A stretch of DNA of 53,328 bases from Dehalococcoidia bacterium (GCA_030648205.1 JAUSIH010000053.1:1-53328), one strand, 5' to 3'; positions 8,097-18,402 are shown, numbered from the stretch's first letter. Program-made: numbers and translations. Notes: generated by a model not told the origin, from the sequence alone.

Positions 8097-9345
8097 CGTC
8101 GCCGCCGAACCGCCGGGTATTAATCGGCTCCGTCAGGAAGCGACCGAGGTCGGGGCTGGCGTAATGCCGGCGGTACAGCTCCATCCACGCCATGTCTTCG
8201 CTGCCCGGCCTGAATGCCCGCAGGTCTTGCTCCTCGCTGGCGTACGCCTTCACGACTGCCGGGTCATCCAGCGCGCGCAGCAGGAACGCCACCGCGCGGT
8301 GGATATCGCGCCCGTTCACTTTGGCGTCATAGAGGTTTACTCCCTGCCGGTCAGCCAGCTCCGCGACCATCGCCAACGGCGCAATCGAGAAGTTCTGGTA
8401 ATGCAGCGCCCTCTCGTACCGGGCCATTTCCTCGGGCCAGCTTCCGTCGTCCGCCATTCGCGATAAGGCGTCGTAGTACTTCGCCATGCCCCAGCGAAAC
8501 AGCTCGACGTCGTTGCTGACGAGGCCGACGGACGTGGCTTCCAGCGCGCGCCACCATGCGTGGTTGTTGCAGCACGCGCTGCGCCCGCCGGGGAAGCCGA
8601 TCTGTCGGCGGGCGACGCGGCCCAGCCAGCCTTCGATTATCTCACGGTCCGCCGGCGCGACGGCGGGATCGGCGCGGATGACGGAGTACGACAGTGCCGC
8701 GGTCGAGGCCGTCCACTCCACGGTGTACCAGGCCTGCGAGCTTTCCGCGGGGTCGTAGTCCAGCAGCGTGTTCGCCCGCGCCCAATCGCGGAGCGTATCC
8801 ACCATGCACCGGACGTACGACTCTTCGCCGAAGCGGGCGTACAGCGTGGCGAGCAGGGAGAGCCGGTCCTCGAAGGCGTGATACGGCTGCATGGCGGGCG
8901 CGTAGGCTGGATTCGCGGGGCCATGCCCGCCGGAAACGTAGAACGGCGGGATGATCATGCGGCCCTTCGGCGGCTCAGGCCGACCGAGGCGCGCGCAGTC
9001 CCGGGCGGCGGGTATTGACTTGAGCAGGCGCGGGTCGGTCGTCGTGCGCAGGTATTCCCGGCGCGCCCTTACGTCGAAGAATGATGCGTTGGGGTCTCGG
9101 ATGACGGCGCGCGCTGCTGCTTCAGCGCTTGCCGGAGTGGGTGTCGGCGCCGGTTGCGGGCGAGGGGTAGGGGAGGGAGCGGGCCACTGCGTTGGACTCG
9201 GCGCGACAGCAGGTTGGGGCGTAGCAGGCGGCGCGGGAGCCGCATTGGATGTCGGCGCGGCGACAGGAGTCGGCGGGCGGGCGCAGGAGACCAGCAGCGC
9301 CGCGCCGGCAAGCAACGACAGGAGCCGGAACACCATAGTCCGCAT
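8062..9345 (-). CDS. Alginate-lyase-family (PL5-like) lipoprotein
   Basis: A 427-residue secreted lipoprotein. It has a signal peptide with lipobox LVSC (C21), then about 50 residues of Pro/Ala/Thr-rich linker, then an alpha/alpha-toroid domain resembling the Alginate_lyase family. The hallmark NNHAWWRALEA (near residue 257) corresponds to the AlgL NNHxYW active-site motif, and a second helix reads ERALHYQNFSIAPL. Family enzymes cleave mannuronate-rich polyuronides by beta-elimination; true substrate here is uncertain. Its extended -10 lies six bases before the ATG, predicting an almost leaderless mRNA. It is divergent from the SAM-riboswitch unit and convergent with proS. Confidence 0.78.
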   Translation of the reverse strand: MRTMVFRLLSLLAGAALLVSCARPPTPVAAPTSNAAPAPPATPQPAVAPSPTQWPAPSPTPRPQPAPTPTPASAEAAARAVIRDPNASFFDVRARREYLRTTTDPRLLKSIPAARDCARLGRPEPPKGRMIIPPFYVSGGHGPANPAYAPAMQPYHAFEDRLSLLATLYARFGEESYVRCMVDTLRDWARANTLLDYDPAESSQAWYTVEWTASTAALSYSVIRADPAVAPADREIIEGWLGRVARRQIGFPGGRSACCNNHAWWRALEATSVGLVSNDVELFRWGMAKYYDALSRMADDGSWPEEMARYERALHYQNFSIAPLAMVAELADRQGVNLYDAKVNGRDIHRAVAFLLRALDDPAVVKAYASEEQDLRAFRPGSEDMAWMELYRRHYASPDLGRFLTEPINTRRFGGDVTLYVYRPAGQ

Positions 9346-9351
9346 GACAGT

Positions 9352-9360
9352 ATGATAGCA
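9352..9360 (-). promoter_or_regulatory. Extended -10 directly before the alginate-lyase gene
   Basis: On the minus strand TGCTATCAT (TGn plus TATCAT) ends six bases before the ATG at 9345. Transcription would begin at or next to the start codon, leaving no room for a ribosome-binding site. No good -35 is visible. Confidence 0.5.
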
Positions 9361-9408
9361 GCCCCGCGGAGCGCGGGCGGAGGACGGAGGCTATCCGCGT
9401 GGTTCCTA

Positions 9409-9437
9409 TTGACACGGATAGCTCACCCCGTTACGAT
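9409..9437 (+). promoter_or_regulatory. Sigma-70 promoter of the SAM-riboswitch operon
   Basis: A perfect -35 TTGACA (9409-9414) and a -10 TACGAT (9432-9437) lie 17 bases apart. The predicted transcript starts near 9444, about 20 bases before the first stem of the SAM riboswitch. Confidence 0.8.
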
Positions 9438-9465
9438 ATCAGTCGGCCCATAACTGAATAGGCCC

Positions 9466-9593
9466 CTCGCTCTTATCAAGAGTGGTGGAGGGACTGGCCC
9501 GCTGAAGCCCGGCAACCGGTCGGCGCGGCGCTCATACGCTGCACGATACGGTGCCAACTCCAACCCCGCTCGAGGGGGACAGATGAGAGCGAT
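9466..9593 (+). ncRNA. SAM-I (S-box) riboswitch aptamer
   Basis: The conserved S-box core is clear: CTCTTATCAAGAG, then GGTGGAGGGACTGGCCC (kink-turn region), GAAGCCCGGCAACC, GGTGCCAACTCC and finally GATGAGAG. Stem P1 forms from TCGCTCT (9467-9473) and AGAGCGA (9586-9592). The 3' strand of P1 lies in GATGAGAG, which occurs twice (9582-9589 and 9591-9598). Both copies are complementary to CTCTCATC (9617-9624) within the terminator hairpin, giving the alternative antiterminator. SAM binding would stabilise P1 and switch the operon off. Position before mtnA and upstream of metK and ahcY fits known S-box targets. Confidence 0.96.
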
Positions 9594-9606
9594 GAGAGCA
9601 AGGCTC

Positions 9607-9641
9607 AAAGAGACTTCTCTCATCGGGAGGTCTCTTTTGTT
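9607..9641 (+). terminator. Riboswitch-controlled intrinsic terminator
   Basis: AAAGAGACTTCTC (9607-9619) pairs with GGGAGGTCTCTTT (9625-9637), with a few G-U pairs, around a TCATC loop, followed by TTTTGTT. The 5' arm and loop overlap CTCTCATC, the partner of the aptamer's GATGAGAG, so terminator and antiterminator are mutually exclusive. It lies directly before the mtnA start. Confidence 0.9.
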
Positions 9642-9651
9642 GTCAGAGGAT

Positions 9652-10701
9652 ATGAACGCAATCTCCTGGGAAAACGATCGGCTGAAGCTCGTGGACCAGA
9701 CGCGCCTCCCGCGGGAGCGCGTGTACCTGGAGTGCGCTGACTATTCGAGTGTTGTGATGGCCATTCGAGAGATGCGCGTGCGCGGCGCTCCGGCCATCGG
9801 CGTGGCGGGCGCGTACGCCGTGGCGCTGGCCGCGCGGCAACTCGCCGCAGCGTCGCGGCAGACGTTACTGCGCGAGCTGGACCGCGCCTGCGATGAGATA
9901 GCGCGCGCCCGTCCGACGGCGGTCAACCTGTCGTGGGCGGTGGAGCGAGTCCGGCGCGCGGCGCATGAGCAAGGCGACGTGGCCGCCATCCGCGCGTGCG
10001 CGCTGGCCGAGGCCCGGCGTATTCAAGAAGAGGACGAGCAGGCCAATCGCCGTATGGGGCAGCTTGGCGCGGCGCTCATTCCGGAGCGGGCTACTGTGTT
10101 GACCCACTGCAACGCGGGCGCGCTGGCTACGGCGGGCTACGGCACCGCGCTGGGCATTCTGCGCGCCGCGCGAGAGCAGGGCAAGGATGTACGAGTCATA
10201 GCTACGGAGACGCGGCCTTTCCTGCAGGGCGCACGCCTGACAGCGTGGGAGCTGCGGGAGGACGGCTTTGACGTCACGCTCATCACCGACTCCACGGCGG
10301 GCTTCGTCCTCAGCCGAGGAGACGTTGACTGCGTGGTCGTGGGAGCGGACCGCATCGCCGCCAACGGCGACGTGGCGAACAAGATAGGCACGTACACCAT
10401 CGCCGTCCTGGCGAAGGAGAACGGCGTTCCGTTCTACGTGGCCGCGCCCGTCAGCACCGTTGACCTGGCGACGCCAAGCGGCGACGCCATCGCCATCGAG
10501 GAGCGGCCTCCCGAGGAGGTCACGCACATAGCGGGGGTGCCCATCGCCCCGGACGGGGTGCGCGTGCGGAACCCAGCATTTGACATAACGCCTCACAGGT
10601 ACGTCACGGCCATTGTCACGGAGCGCGGGATTGTGCGCGCGCCGTACGGGACAAGCCTGGGGCGCTTGCTACGGCAGGCATCGGCGGCTTCCGTGCGCTA
10701 G
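9652..10701 (+). CDS. mtnA: Methylthioribose-1-phosphate isomerase
   Basis: A 349-residue enzyme that isomerises 5-methylthioribose-1-phosphate to methylthioribulose-1-phosphate in methionine salvage. Family motifs are present: N-terminal [33 protein letters not shown], active-site Cys in [18 protein letters not shown] (near residue 153) and Asp in [19 protein letters not shown] (near 232). ATG 9652 is chosen because it gives the conserved N-terminus and lies after the riboswitch terminator; the frame extending back to 9583 crosses the aptamer. AGAGGA sits unusually close (one base) to this ATG, so TTG at 9640 cannot be excluded. mtnP follows 195 bases later. Confidence 0.95.
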   Translation: MNAISWENDRLKLVDQTRLPRERVYLECADYSSVVMAIREMRVRGAPAIGVAGAYAVALAARQLAAASRQTLLRELDRACDEIARARPTAVNLSWAVERVRRAAHEQGDVAAIRACALAEARRIQEEDEQANRRMGQLGAALIPERATVLTHCNAGALATAGYGTALGILRAAREQGKDVRVIATETRPFLQGARLTAWELREDGFDVTLITDSTAGFVLSRGDVDCVVVGADRIAANGDVANKIGTYTIAVLAKENGVPFYVAAPVSTVDLATPSGDAIAIEERPPEEVTHIAGVPIAPDGVRVRNPAFDITPHRYVTAIVTERGIVRAPYGTSLGRLLRQASAASVR

Positions 10702-10721
10702 GGCTGCTGAAAAAGGAAAGT

Positions 10722-10805
10722 CCAGTCCTTCCCCGGAAGGACTGGCGGGGGGCTGGGGGTGTCCCCCAGATACAAGTTTTACCCCTTTCCTAGATAGGAA
10801 GGGGG
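10722..10805. repeat. Three consecutive stem-loops between mtnA and mtnP
   Basis: CCAGTCCTTCC (10722-10732) pairs with GGAAGGACTGG (10735-10745). CTGGGGG (10753-10759) pairs with CCCCCAG (10763-10769), followed a few bases later by TTTTA. CCCCTTTCC (10782-10790) pairs with GGAAGGGGG. They may lower read-through or process the operon mRNA. The composition resembles intergenic repeat DNA rather than a known riboswitch. Confidence 0.55.
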
Positions 10806-10896
10806 CAGGGGGATGGTCGAAAAGGCTTTTTGATTACCCCGCCAGCGCTGTTCGGGAGAGCGCGGATACGAGCGTCGGACTGATAGAGAGGAAGCT

Positions 10897-11808
10897 ATGG
10901 CGCCACGCCAGGGGGGAAAGCTGAAAGAGGGGGAGAGCGACCGGAGGCGCGCCACCATTGCCGTCATAGGCGGCAGCGGCCTGTACCAGATGGACGGTCT
11001 GACGGACGTGGAGAATGTGCGGGTCAAGACGCCCTTCGGCGATCCCAGCGACGCCATCATCCTGGGGACGCTGGAGGGGCGCCGCGTGGCCTTCCTTCCG
11101 CGCCACGGGCGGGGGCACGTTATCTCGCCCACGGAACTCCCCTCGCGCGCCAATATCTATGCGCTGAAGAGCCTTGGCGTGGAGCGCATCATCTCCGTCA
11201 ACGCCGTGGGCAGCCTGCGGGAGGACATACGGCCCCAGGACATGGTTATCCCCGACCAGGTCATTGACCGGACAAAGAACCGGGTCAACAGCCTCTTTGA
11301 GGGCAGCGGCGTCGTTGTCCACTGCGGCTTCGCCGACCCGTTCTGCGCCGACCTGAGCGGCCTTCTCTACAAAGCGGCGCGGCGGACGCACAGCCGCACC
11401 CATCGCGGCGGCACGTACATCGCGATGGAGGGGCCTCTCTTCTCGACGCGCGCCGAGTCCGAGCTGTACCGCTCGTGGGGAGGCAGCGTCATCGGCATGA
11501 CCGTGCTGCCGGAGGCCAAGCTGGCCCGCGAGGCGGAGATATGCTACGCCAGCCTGTCCTGCTCCACCGACTACGACTGCTGGCGCCCGGAGCACGACGA
11601 TGTGACAGTGGAGATGGTCATCTCCAACCTGCTGAAGAACGTGGCTGTCGCCAAGGGCGTTCTGCGCCGCCTTATCGCGAAGCTGCCGGCGGAGCGGACG
11701 TGCGGCTGCGCGAGCGCCCTTAAGAACGCCATTGTCACGGCGCGGGACAGCATTCCCGCCCGCGCCAGGCGAGACCTGACCCTGTTGCTTGGGAAGTATG
11801 TACAATAA
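10897..11808 (+). CDS. mtnP: S-methyl-5'-thioadenosine phosphorylase
   Basis: A 303-residue nucleoside phosphorylase that splits methylthioadenosine, the by-product of polyamine synthesis and other SAM reactions, into adenine and methylthioribose-1-phosphate, the MtnA substrate. Visible landmarks are the phosphate loop IGGSGLYQMDG, PRHGRGHVISPTELPSRANI, AMEGPLFSTRAES and the MTAP-type specificity segment STDYDCWRPEHDDV (near residue 223), which separates it from ordinary purine nucleoside phosphorylases. The first 20 residues are basic and non-conserved. AGAGGAAG precedes the ATG. It acts one step before the enzyme encoded upstream. Confidence 0.95.
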   Translation: MAPRQGGKLKEGESDRRRATIAVIGGSGLYQMDGLTDVENVRVKTPFGDPSDAIILGTLEGRRVAFLPRHGRGHVISPTELPSRANIYALKSLGVERIISVNAVGSLREDIRPQDMVIPDQVIDRTKNRVNSLFEGSGVVVHCGFADPFCADLSGLLYKAARRTHSRTHRGGTYIAMEGPLFSTRAESELYRSWGGSVIGMTVLPEAKLAREAEICYASLSCSTDYDCWRPEHDDVTVEMVISNLLKNVAVAKGVLRRLIAKLPAERTCGCASALKNAIVTARDSIPARARRDLTLLLGKYVQ

Positions 11809-11847
11809 GATGGCGCTTTGACCTTAATGGCGAGGGAGGGGAGCACC

Positions 11848-12216
11848 ATGGCGACCAGTAAGCGGCAGCCGCGGGAAACCGGCGAGCCTTTTGCAAGGAT
11901 ATCGACTGAGGAGGCGAAGAAGCTCATTGACAAGGGCGGAGTCCAGGTCATTGACACTCGCCGTCCGGACGAATACGTGCTTGGACATGTGCCAGGCGCC
12001 AAGCTCATTCCGGTGGACGAGTTCTTCACCCGCTCCGGGGAGGTGGACAGCGGGAAGCCCGCCCTGTTCATCTGCGCGACCGGCGTGCGCAGCGCCCTGA
12101 CCTGCGAGATGGCGGCGGCCCTGGGCTTCGACGCCTCGTTGCTCTACAACGTCGAAGGTGGGACGGAGGGGTGGATCGCCTGTAGCTACCCTGTGAAGAA
12201 GGGTAAAGATGCATAG
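11848..12216 (+). CDS. Single-domain rhodanese
   Basis: A 122-residue rhodanese-like sulfurtransferase. It has the CH2A-like IDTRRPDEYVLGHVPGAKLIPVDEF and the active-site loop FICATGVRSALT with the persulfide-forming Cys at about residue 76. ATG 11848 is preferred over an upstream TTG because GGAGGGGAG precedes it. It lies 39 bases after mtnP in a riboswitch-led unit. It might handle reduced sulfur released during methionine or methylthio-compound turnover, but sulfur donor and acceptor are unknown. Confidence 0.88.
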   Translation: MATSKRQPRETGEPFARISTEEAKKLIDKGGVQVIDTRRPDEYVLGHVPGAKLIPVDEFFTRSGEVDSGKPALFICATGVRSALTCEMAAALGFDASLLYNVEGGTEGWIACSYPVKKGKDA

Positions 12217-12287
12217 CCCTCGGCGAATTGTTGGTGATCAGAAGCGTCCGGGACGGTGCCCGGCAAGATTTCTCCAGAGAGGAACTC

Positions 12288-12764
12288 ATGAATAAACGGA
12301 AGCGCATGGCTACCCTCAAGCACCGCCACCGGCAGCAGATACTCAAACTTCGCAAGAAGTCGCTGCGGGCCACCGGCGGTCCATCGGTCAAGGCCCCCGT
12401 AACGGCCGCCGTCAGGGCCCCCGTTCCCGCGCACCGCGCCCCGGCGCCCGCGGCTGCGGCGCCACGTCCGCACGTAGCGCGGCCCCGTCCGCCCGCTCCG
12501 GCCAAGGCGGCGCCCCCGGAGAAGCCCGTGGAGAAGCCGGTTGCTGAGAAACCCGTTGTGGAAAAGCCCGCCGTGGAGAAGCACCCCAGGGCGCGTCCGG
12601 AGCATAAGCCCGCCGCCGAGCCCAAGGCTGCGGCTGAGACGAAGGCTCCCGCGGAAGCCAAGCCCCACGCGGAACCCAAGGCGCCCGCTGAGAAACATGC
12701 CAGACCTGCGAAGGCCAAGACCTCCGAGGGAGAACAGGCGGCCAAGGACAAGTCGGCGCCCTAG
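12288..12764 (+). CDS. Small basic protein with Ala/Pro/Lys/Glu-rich tail (unknown)
   Basis: A 158-residue protein I do not recognise. The first 28 residues are strongly basic and helical (MNKRKRMATLKHRHRQQILK...), recalling short ribosome-associated basic peptides such as the AURKAIP1/COX24-type domain. The remaining 130 residues are low-complexity Ala, Pro, Lys and Glu with KPVEKP/KPAVEKP-like repeats. ATG 12288 has an AGAGAGGA site. The kinase gene begins four bases after its stop, so the two are probably translated together. RNA or ribosome binding is inferred from charge only. Confidence 0.65.
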   Translation: MNKRKRMATLKHRHRQQILKLRKKSLRATGGPSVKAPVTAAVRAPVPAHRAPAPAAAAPRPHVARPRPPAPAKAAPPEKPVEKPVAEKPVVEKPAVEKHPRARPEHKPAAEPKAAAETKAPAEAKPHAEPKAPAEKHARPAKAKTSEGEQAAKDKSAP

Positions 12765-12768
12765 CGCG

Positions 12769-14403
12769 ATGAGGAATGTCCGCACCGCCGCCATCCCTTC
12801 AGTCCAGGGTGGGTCAGACCTGTACCCACCACTGGTCAGGGCTTTGCTTGACCCGGGGGCCTATTCCCACCCGGTCCAGACCGTCGAGCTGGTGCAGACG
12901 CACATTTCCTACATCTTTCTGACTGGGCAGGACGTGTACAAGGTCAAGAAGGCGGTGGACTTCGGCTTTCTGGACTTCACCACCCTGGAGAAGCGGCGTC
13001 ACTACTGCCAGGAGGAGTTGCGGCTGAACCGGCGCCTCTCGCCGGCCGCGTACAAGGGCGTCGTGGAGGTCACCCGCCACGGGGATGCGTACCGCGTCGG
13101 CGCGCCGGGCGAGGTGGTGGAGTACGCCGTGCACATGGCGCAGCTTCCGCGCGACCGCATGCTGGACGCCCTTCTGCGCCGCGATGAGGCAACGCCCGAC
13201 ATGGTGCGGCGGCTGGCCGAGAAGACCGTCGAGTTCCACCGACGGGCGGAGACCGACCCGGAGGTCGCGCGCTTCGGCAGTCCGGATGCCGTTCGGTTCA
13301 ACTGGCGGGAGAACCTGGCGCAGACGGAGAAATACGTGGGCACGACCATCGCCGAGCGCCAGTACCGCGACATGGGCGCCTACGCCACCCGCTTTGTGGA
13401 TGCTCAGACGCCGCTTTTGGAGCGCCGCATGGCGGAAGGGCGCGTGCGCGACTGCCACGGCGATCTGCACACGGCGCAGGTCTGCTTCACCAACGGCATT
13501 GAGGTCATTGACTGCATCGAGTTCACTCCGCGCTTCCGCTGCATTGACGTGGCCAGCGAGGTCGCCTTCCTGGCCATGGACCTGGACTTCAACGGGCGTC
13601 ACGACCTGTCCCGCCTGTGGGTGGACACCTACGTGGAGCTGTCGGGGGACGGCGAGCTGCGGGAGCTGTTGCCATTCTACAAGTGCTATCTGGCCTATGT
13701 ACGCGGCAAGGTGGCCAGCTTCCAGGTGGACGCGCCCGATGTGCCCCCGCCCGCGCGGGACAAGGCCCGGGAGACGGCCCGTCGCTACTTTGACCTGGCC
13801 CATTCCTATACGCAACCGTTGGGGCGGCCCGCCATCTTCATCACCACGGGTCTCGCGGGCACGGGCAAGACGACGCTGGCCCGTGACCTGGCGCGGAGAC
13901 TGGGCGTGGAGGTGGCCTCGTCGGACGTGGTGCGCAAGGAGATGGCCTCCGTCCCGTTCACCGAGCGCCACTTCGACCCGTTCAATCGGGGGTTGTACCG
14001 CCCGGAGATGACGGAGAAGACCTATGACGCCCTCGTCGAGAGGGCGCGCCACGCCTTGAAACGCGGGCAGTCCATTATCCTGGACGCCTCCTTCCGGGAA
14101 GCCCGCCATCGTCGGCAGGCCGCCGCCGCCGCGGATGACGCGGGCGCCGCGTTTTACGTGCTGGAGGCCGTCTGCCCGGAGCCGCTGGCGCTCCGCCGTC
14201 TGGAGCGGCGTCTCGAACAGGGAGCGTCTGCGTCGGACGCGCGTGCCGAGATCTACGAGGCGCAGAAACGTGCCTTTGAGCCGATAGCGGAAGCGGACTC
14301 GGTCCATCACATGGTGGTGGACACGTCGCGCCCCCGCGGGCAAGTCATTGACCACGTCCTGCGGAGGCTGCCGCTGGAGGCGCTGGCGGGAGTGAAGGGG
14401 TAG
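12769..14403 (+). CDS. APH-like domain fused to P-loop kinase (COG2187-COG0645 type)
   Basis: A 544-residue two-domain protein. Residues 1-350 resemble the aminoglycoside-phosphotransferase/choline-kinase fold, with VYKVKKAVDFGFLDF, DCHGDLHTAQVCF (near 229) and VIDCIEFTPRFRCIDVASE; Gln stands where many APH kinases have the Mg-binding Asn after HGDLH. Residues 355-540 form a P-loop kinase with Walker A GLAGTGKTTLA (near 361) and LDASFREARHR. Proteins of this architecture are widespread but their substrate is not established. Its place between mtnP and ahcY under a SAM riboswitch suggests a sugar or nucleoside phosphorylation linked to methyl metabolism, which is inference. Start ATG lies four bases after the preceding stop. 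Confidence 0.82.
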   Translation: MRNVRTAAIPSVQGGSDLYPPLVRALLDPGAYSHPVQTVELVQTHISYIFLTGQDVYKVKKAVDFGFLDFTTLEKRRHYCQEELRLNRRLSPAAYKGVVEVTRHGDAYRVGAPGEVVEYAVHMAQLPRDRMLDALLRRDEATPDMVRRLAEKTVEFHRRAETDPEVARFGSPDAVRFNWRENLAQTEKYVGTTIAERQYRDMGAYATRFVDAQTPLLERRMAEGRVRDCHGDLHTAQVCFTNGIEVIDCIEFTPRFRCIDVASEVAFLAMDLDFNGRHDLSRLWVDTYVELSGDGELRELLPFYKCYLAYVRGKVASFQVDAPDVPPPARDKARETARRYFDLAHSYTQPLGRPAIFITTGLAGTGKTTLARDLARRLGVEVASSDVVRKEMASVPFTERHFDPFNRGLYRPEMTEKTYDALVERARHALKRGQSIILDASFREARHRRQAAAAADDAGAAFYVLEAVCPEPLALRRLERRLEQGASASDARAEIYEAQKRAFEPIAEADSVHHMVVDTSRPRGQVIDHVLRRLPLEALAGVKG

Positions 14404-14458
14404 AAATTATGCTCCTCTGTGCAAAGGAGAGGAGCCGGAATCCGGTGTGAGAGAGTGA

Positions 14459-15755
<1,297 letters not shown>

Positions 15756-15777
15756 TGTAACAAGGGAGGGCTTGCTC

Positions 15778-17058
15778 ATGGGTTACAGCTTCATGGAATC
15801 CCCGTCGTACCTGTACACATCGGAGTCGGTCACCGAGGGCCACCCCGACAAGATGTGCGACCAGATCTCCGACGCCATCCTGGACGCCATCTTCTCGAAG
15901 GACTCCCAGGCCCGCGTCGCGTGCGAGGCCCTGGCGACGACCGGCCTCATCGTCGTCACCGGGGAGATCACCACGTCCACATGGATAGACATGAGCAAGG
16001 TGATCCGCGATACCGTCCGCGCAATCGGCTATACGCGGTCTGACCACTATTTCGACGCCGATACCTGCGGCATCATCCTGTCCATCAAGGAGCAGTCCAG
16101 GGACATCGCCATGGGCGTGAACCAGGCCCTGGAGGCGCGTGAGAAAGGGCTGCCCAGCAGCAACGGCGACGAGGACTTCGACAAGATCGGCGCGGGCGAC
16201 CAGGGGATGATGGTGGGCTTCGCATGTCGCGAGACGGACATGCTGGAGAATGACGCCGGCAATCCCCGGATTCTGATGCCTCTGCCCATTTACCTGTCCC
16301 ACCTTCTCACCAAGCGCCTGGCCGAGGTGCGCAAGGACGGCACGTTGCCCTACCTGCGTCCCGACGGCAAGTCCCAGGTCACGGTGGAGTACAGCAAAGG
16401 GAAGCCCAAGCGGGTCACCACAGTGGTCATAGGGGCGCAGCACAGCGCGGAGGTGGACCACAGCACCATCGAGCGCGACATCATCGAGTACGTCATCAAG
16501 CCCGTGGTGCCCAAGCACTTGCGGGACAAGGACACGCGCTACTACGTGAACGCCACGGGGCGCTTCGTCATCGGCGGCCCGATGGGCGATGCCGGCCTCA
16601 CGGGGCGCAAGATTCTGGTGGACACCTACGGCGGCGTGGCCCGGCATGGCGGCGGCGCATTCTCCGGCAAAGACCCCACAAAGGTGGACCGCACGGGCGC
16701 CTACGCCGCCCGCCACGTGGCCAAGAACCTCGTGGCGGCGGGCCTGGCGGACCGATTGGAGATCCAGGTGGCCTATGTCATCGGCAAGGCGCACCCCGTC
16801 TCCATCTCCATCGAGACGTTCGGCACGGGCAAGGTCAGCGACGAGATCATTCTGGAGCTGATCAACAAGCACTTTGACCTGCGGCCGGGCGCGGTCATCC
16901 ATAACATGGAGCTGCGTCGTCCCATTTACAAGCAGACGGCTTCCTACGGGCATTTCGGTCGCGAGGACCTGGACCTGCCGTGGGAGCGGACGGACAAAGC
17001 CGCCATTCTGCGGCGAGAGGCGGGCCTCAGCCCTCTCAAGCCCGCGCCAGTGGCGTAG
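15778..17058 (+). CDS. metK: S-adenosylmethionine synthetase
   Basis: A 426-residue enzyme making SAM from methionine and ATP. Diagnostic motifs are [19 protein letters not shown] near the start, [12 protein letters not shown] near residue 142, and [15 protein letters not shown] near 296. ATG 15778 has AAGGGAGG eight bases upstream; ATG 15793 is an alternative giving a more usual N-terminus. As the last methyl-cycle gene of the unit it is a classic S-box target: high SAM would terminate transcription 6 kb upstream. The stem-loop at 15721-15755 may tune its level relative to ahcY. Confidence 0.97.
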   Translation: MGYSFMESPSYLYTSESVTEGHPDKMCDQISDAILDAIFSKDSQARVACEALATTGLIVVTGEITTSTWIDMSKVIRDTVRAIGYTRSDHYFDADTCGIILSIKEQSRDIAMGVNQALEAREKGLPSSNGDEDFDKIGAGDQGMMVGFACRETDMLENDAGNPRILMPLPIYLSHLLTKRLAEVRKDGTLPYLRPDGKSQVTVEYSKGKPKRVTTVVIGAQHSAEVDHSTIERDIIEYVIKPVVPKHLRDKDTRYYVNATGRFVIGGPMGDAGLTGRKILVDTYGGVARHGGGAFSGKDPTKVDRTGAYAARHVAKNLVAAGLADRLEIQVAYVIGKAHPVSISIETFGTGKVSDEIILELINKHFDLRPGAVIHNMELRRPIYKQTASYGHFGREDLDLPWERTDKAAILRREAGLSPLKPAPVA

Positions 17059-17082
17059 GCGACAGGGAATAAGAGCCGACCT

Positions 17083-18402
17083 ATGGCGGGCTCCACCGTC
17101 GCACGGGCGCGCTCACAGGGTCTCCACTACGCGTGGGTGGTCCTGGCTTGCGCCGCCGCGATGGCGGTTGTCGCCGCGGGCATCCGGAACTCTTTTGCCG
17201 TTCTCGTTGACCCTCTGGTCGCCCAGTACGGCTGGAGTCGGGGAGACATATCCGTCGCTTACGCGCTCGTGTACCTGTCGGCGGTGCCACTGTCCTTGCT
17301 GGCGGGAGCTGTGGCGGACAAGTATGGCTCTCGGCGGGTCATTCTGGCGGGCTCCCTGGCATTTACCGCGGGCATGCTGCTGACTGGCACGGCGACGCAA
17401 CTGTGGCAGTTCTACGTCTATTACGGCGTTCTGCTGGGTGGTCTTGGCACGACCATCTTCACAATGCTGCTGCCCGTTGTCCTGACACGCTGGTTCCACG
17501 CGCGGGTGGGGATGGCCCTCGGCTTCATGTGGGTGGCGGTGGGCCTTGGCCCGGTCATTCTGCCATTCCTGCTGCGCTGGGTCATCTCCCTTGTGGGGTG
17601 GCAACAGGCCTTTACGCTGATAGGCATCCCCACAGGGGTGGTCCTGCTCACGGCGGGCTTCCTGCTGCGGAACAAGCCGGAGGACAAGGGCCTGATGCCC
17701 TATGGGCTTTTCGCAGGCCAGGGCCAGGCGGCGGAGACTGCGGCGACGCCTCCCGCGGATGCCGTGACCTTTGCCCGGGTGCGTTCCAACCGCTCCTTCT
17801 GGTTTCTGGTGCTGGTCCACGCGCTGGGTTGCGCGGGACACTCCATCATTCTGGCCCACGTGGTCTCCATGGCCACGTTGCAGGGAGTCCCCGGCCTCGT
17901 GGCCGTGGGCGTGCTCAGCGCCATCTCCGGCGCGTCCATGGTGAGCCGCTTCGGCATGTCCATGGTGACCGAGCGGATGGGCGCGCGCTTCACGCTGGCC
18001 GTCGCGCTGCTGCTCCAGACTACGCCGCTCGTGCTGCTCTTCTGGGCGAGCGATACATGGGGCTTCTATCTCTTCGCGGTGCTCTTCGGCTTCGGGTTCG
18101 GGGGCGAGATGGTGGGCTTCCCCATCATCAACCGGCAGTTCTACGGCGAAAAGGCGCCTCTAAATCGTATCTATTCGTTTGAAGTCGCGGGTGCCATGAT
18201 GGGCATGGCCTTCGGCGGATGGCTCGGAGGCGCGCTGTTTGACCTGAGCGGGTCATATACATGGTCGATTGTCGCGGCGCTGGTCTGCGGCTACGCCGGG
18301 CTTGTGCCTGTTCTGCTGCTGCCCGCTCACCAGCCGGGCCGGCTGGTGGTCGCGGCGGCGACGTCCGCCGGAGCGCATCAGGCGGCCACCCACGCCCGCT
18401 AG
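17083..18402 (+). CDS. MFS transporter, oxalate/formate antiporter-like family
   Basis: A 439-residue, 12-segment major facilitator protein. Typical features are the first-helix entry HYAWVVLACAAAMAVVAAG, the A-like motif LAGAVADKYGSRRVILAG, and the PLVAQYGWSRGDISVAYAL segment seen in oxalate/formate-antiporter and monocarboxylate carriers. Substrate is unknown; small organic anions are the usual cargo. It starts 24 bases after metK and may be the distal gene of the riboswitch unit, although a sugar-phosphate gene set follows. The C-terminal 25 residues are Ala/His-rich and non-conserved. Confidence 0.8.
   Translation: MAGSTVARARSQGLHYAWVVLACAAAMAVVAAGIRNSFAVLVDPLVAQYGWSRGDISVAYALVYLSAVPLSLLAGAVADKYGSRRVILAGSLAFTAGMLLTGTATQLWQFYVYYGVLLGGLGTTIFTMLLPVVLTRWFHARVGMALGFMWVAVGLGPVILPFLLRWVISLVGWQQAFTLIGIPTGVVLLTAGFLLRNKPEDKGLMPYGLFAGQGQAAETAATPPADAVTFARVRSNRSFWFLVLVHALGCAGHSIILAHVVSMATLQGVPGLVAVGVLSAISGASMVSRFGMSMVTERMGARFTLAVALLLQTTPLVLLFWASDTWGFYLFAVLFGFGFGGEMVGFPIINRQFYGEKAPLNRIYSFEVAGAMMGMAFGGWLGGALFDLSGSYTWSIVAALVCGYAGLVPVLLLPAHQPGRLVVAAATSAGAHQAATHAR

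Noticed and set aside
12814-14355. A 513-codon minus-strand ORF opposite the kinase fusion
   Set aside because: Antisense shadow in GC-rich DNA; the plus strand encodes clear kinase motifs and the antisense product has no family features.
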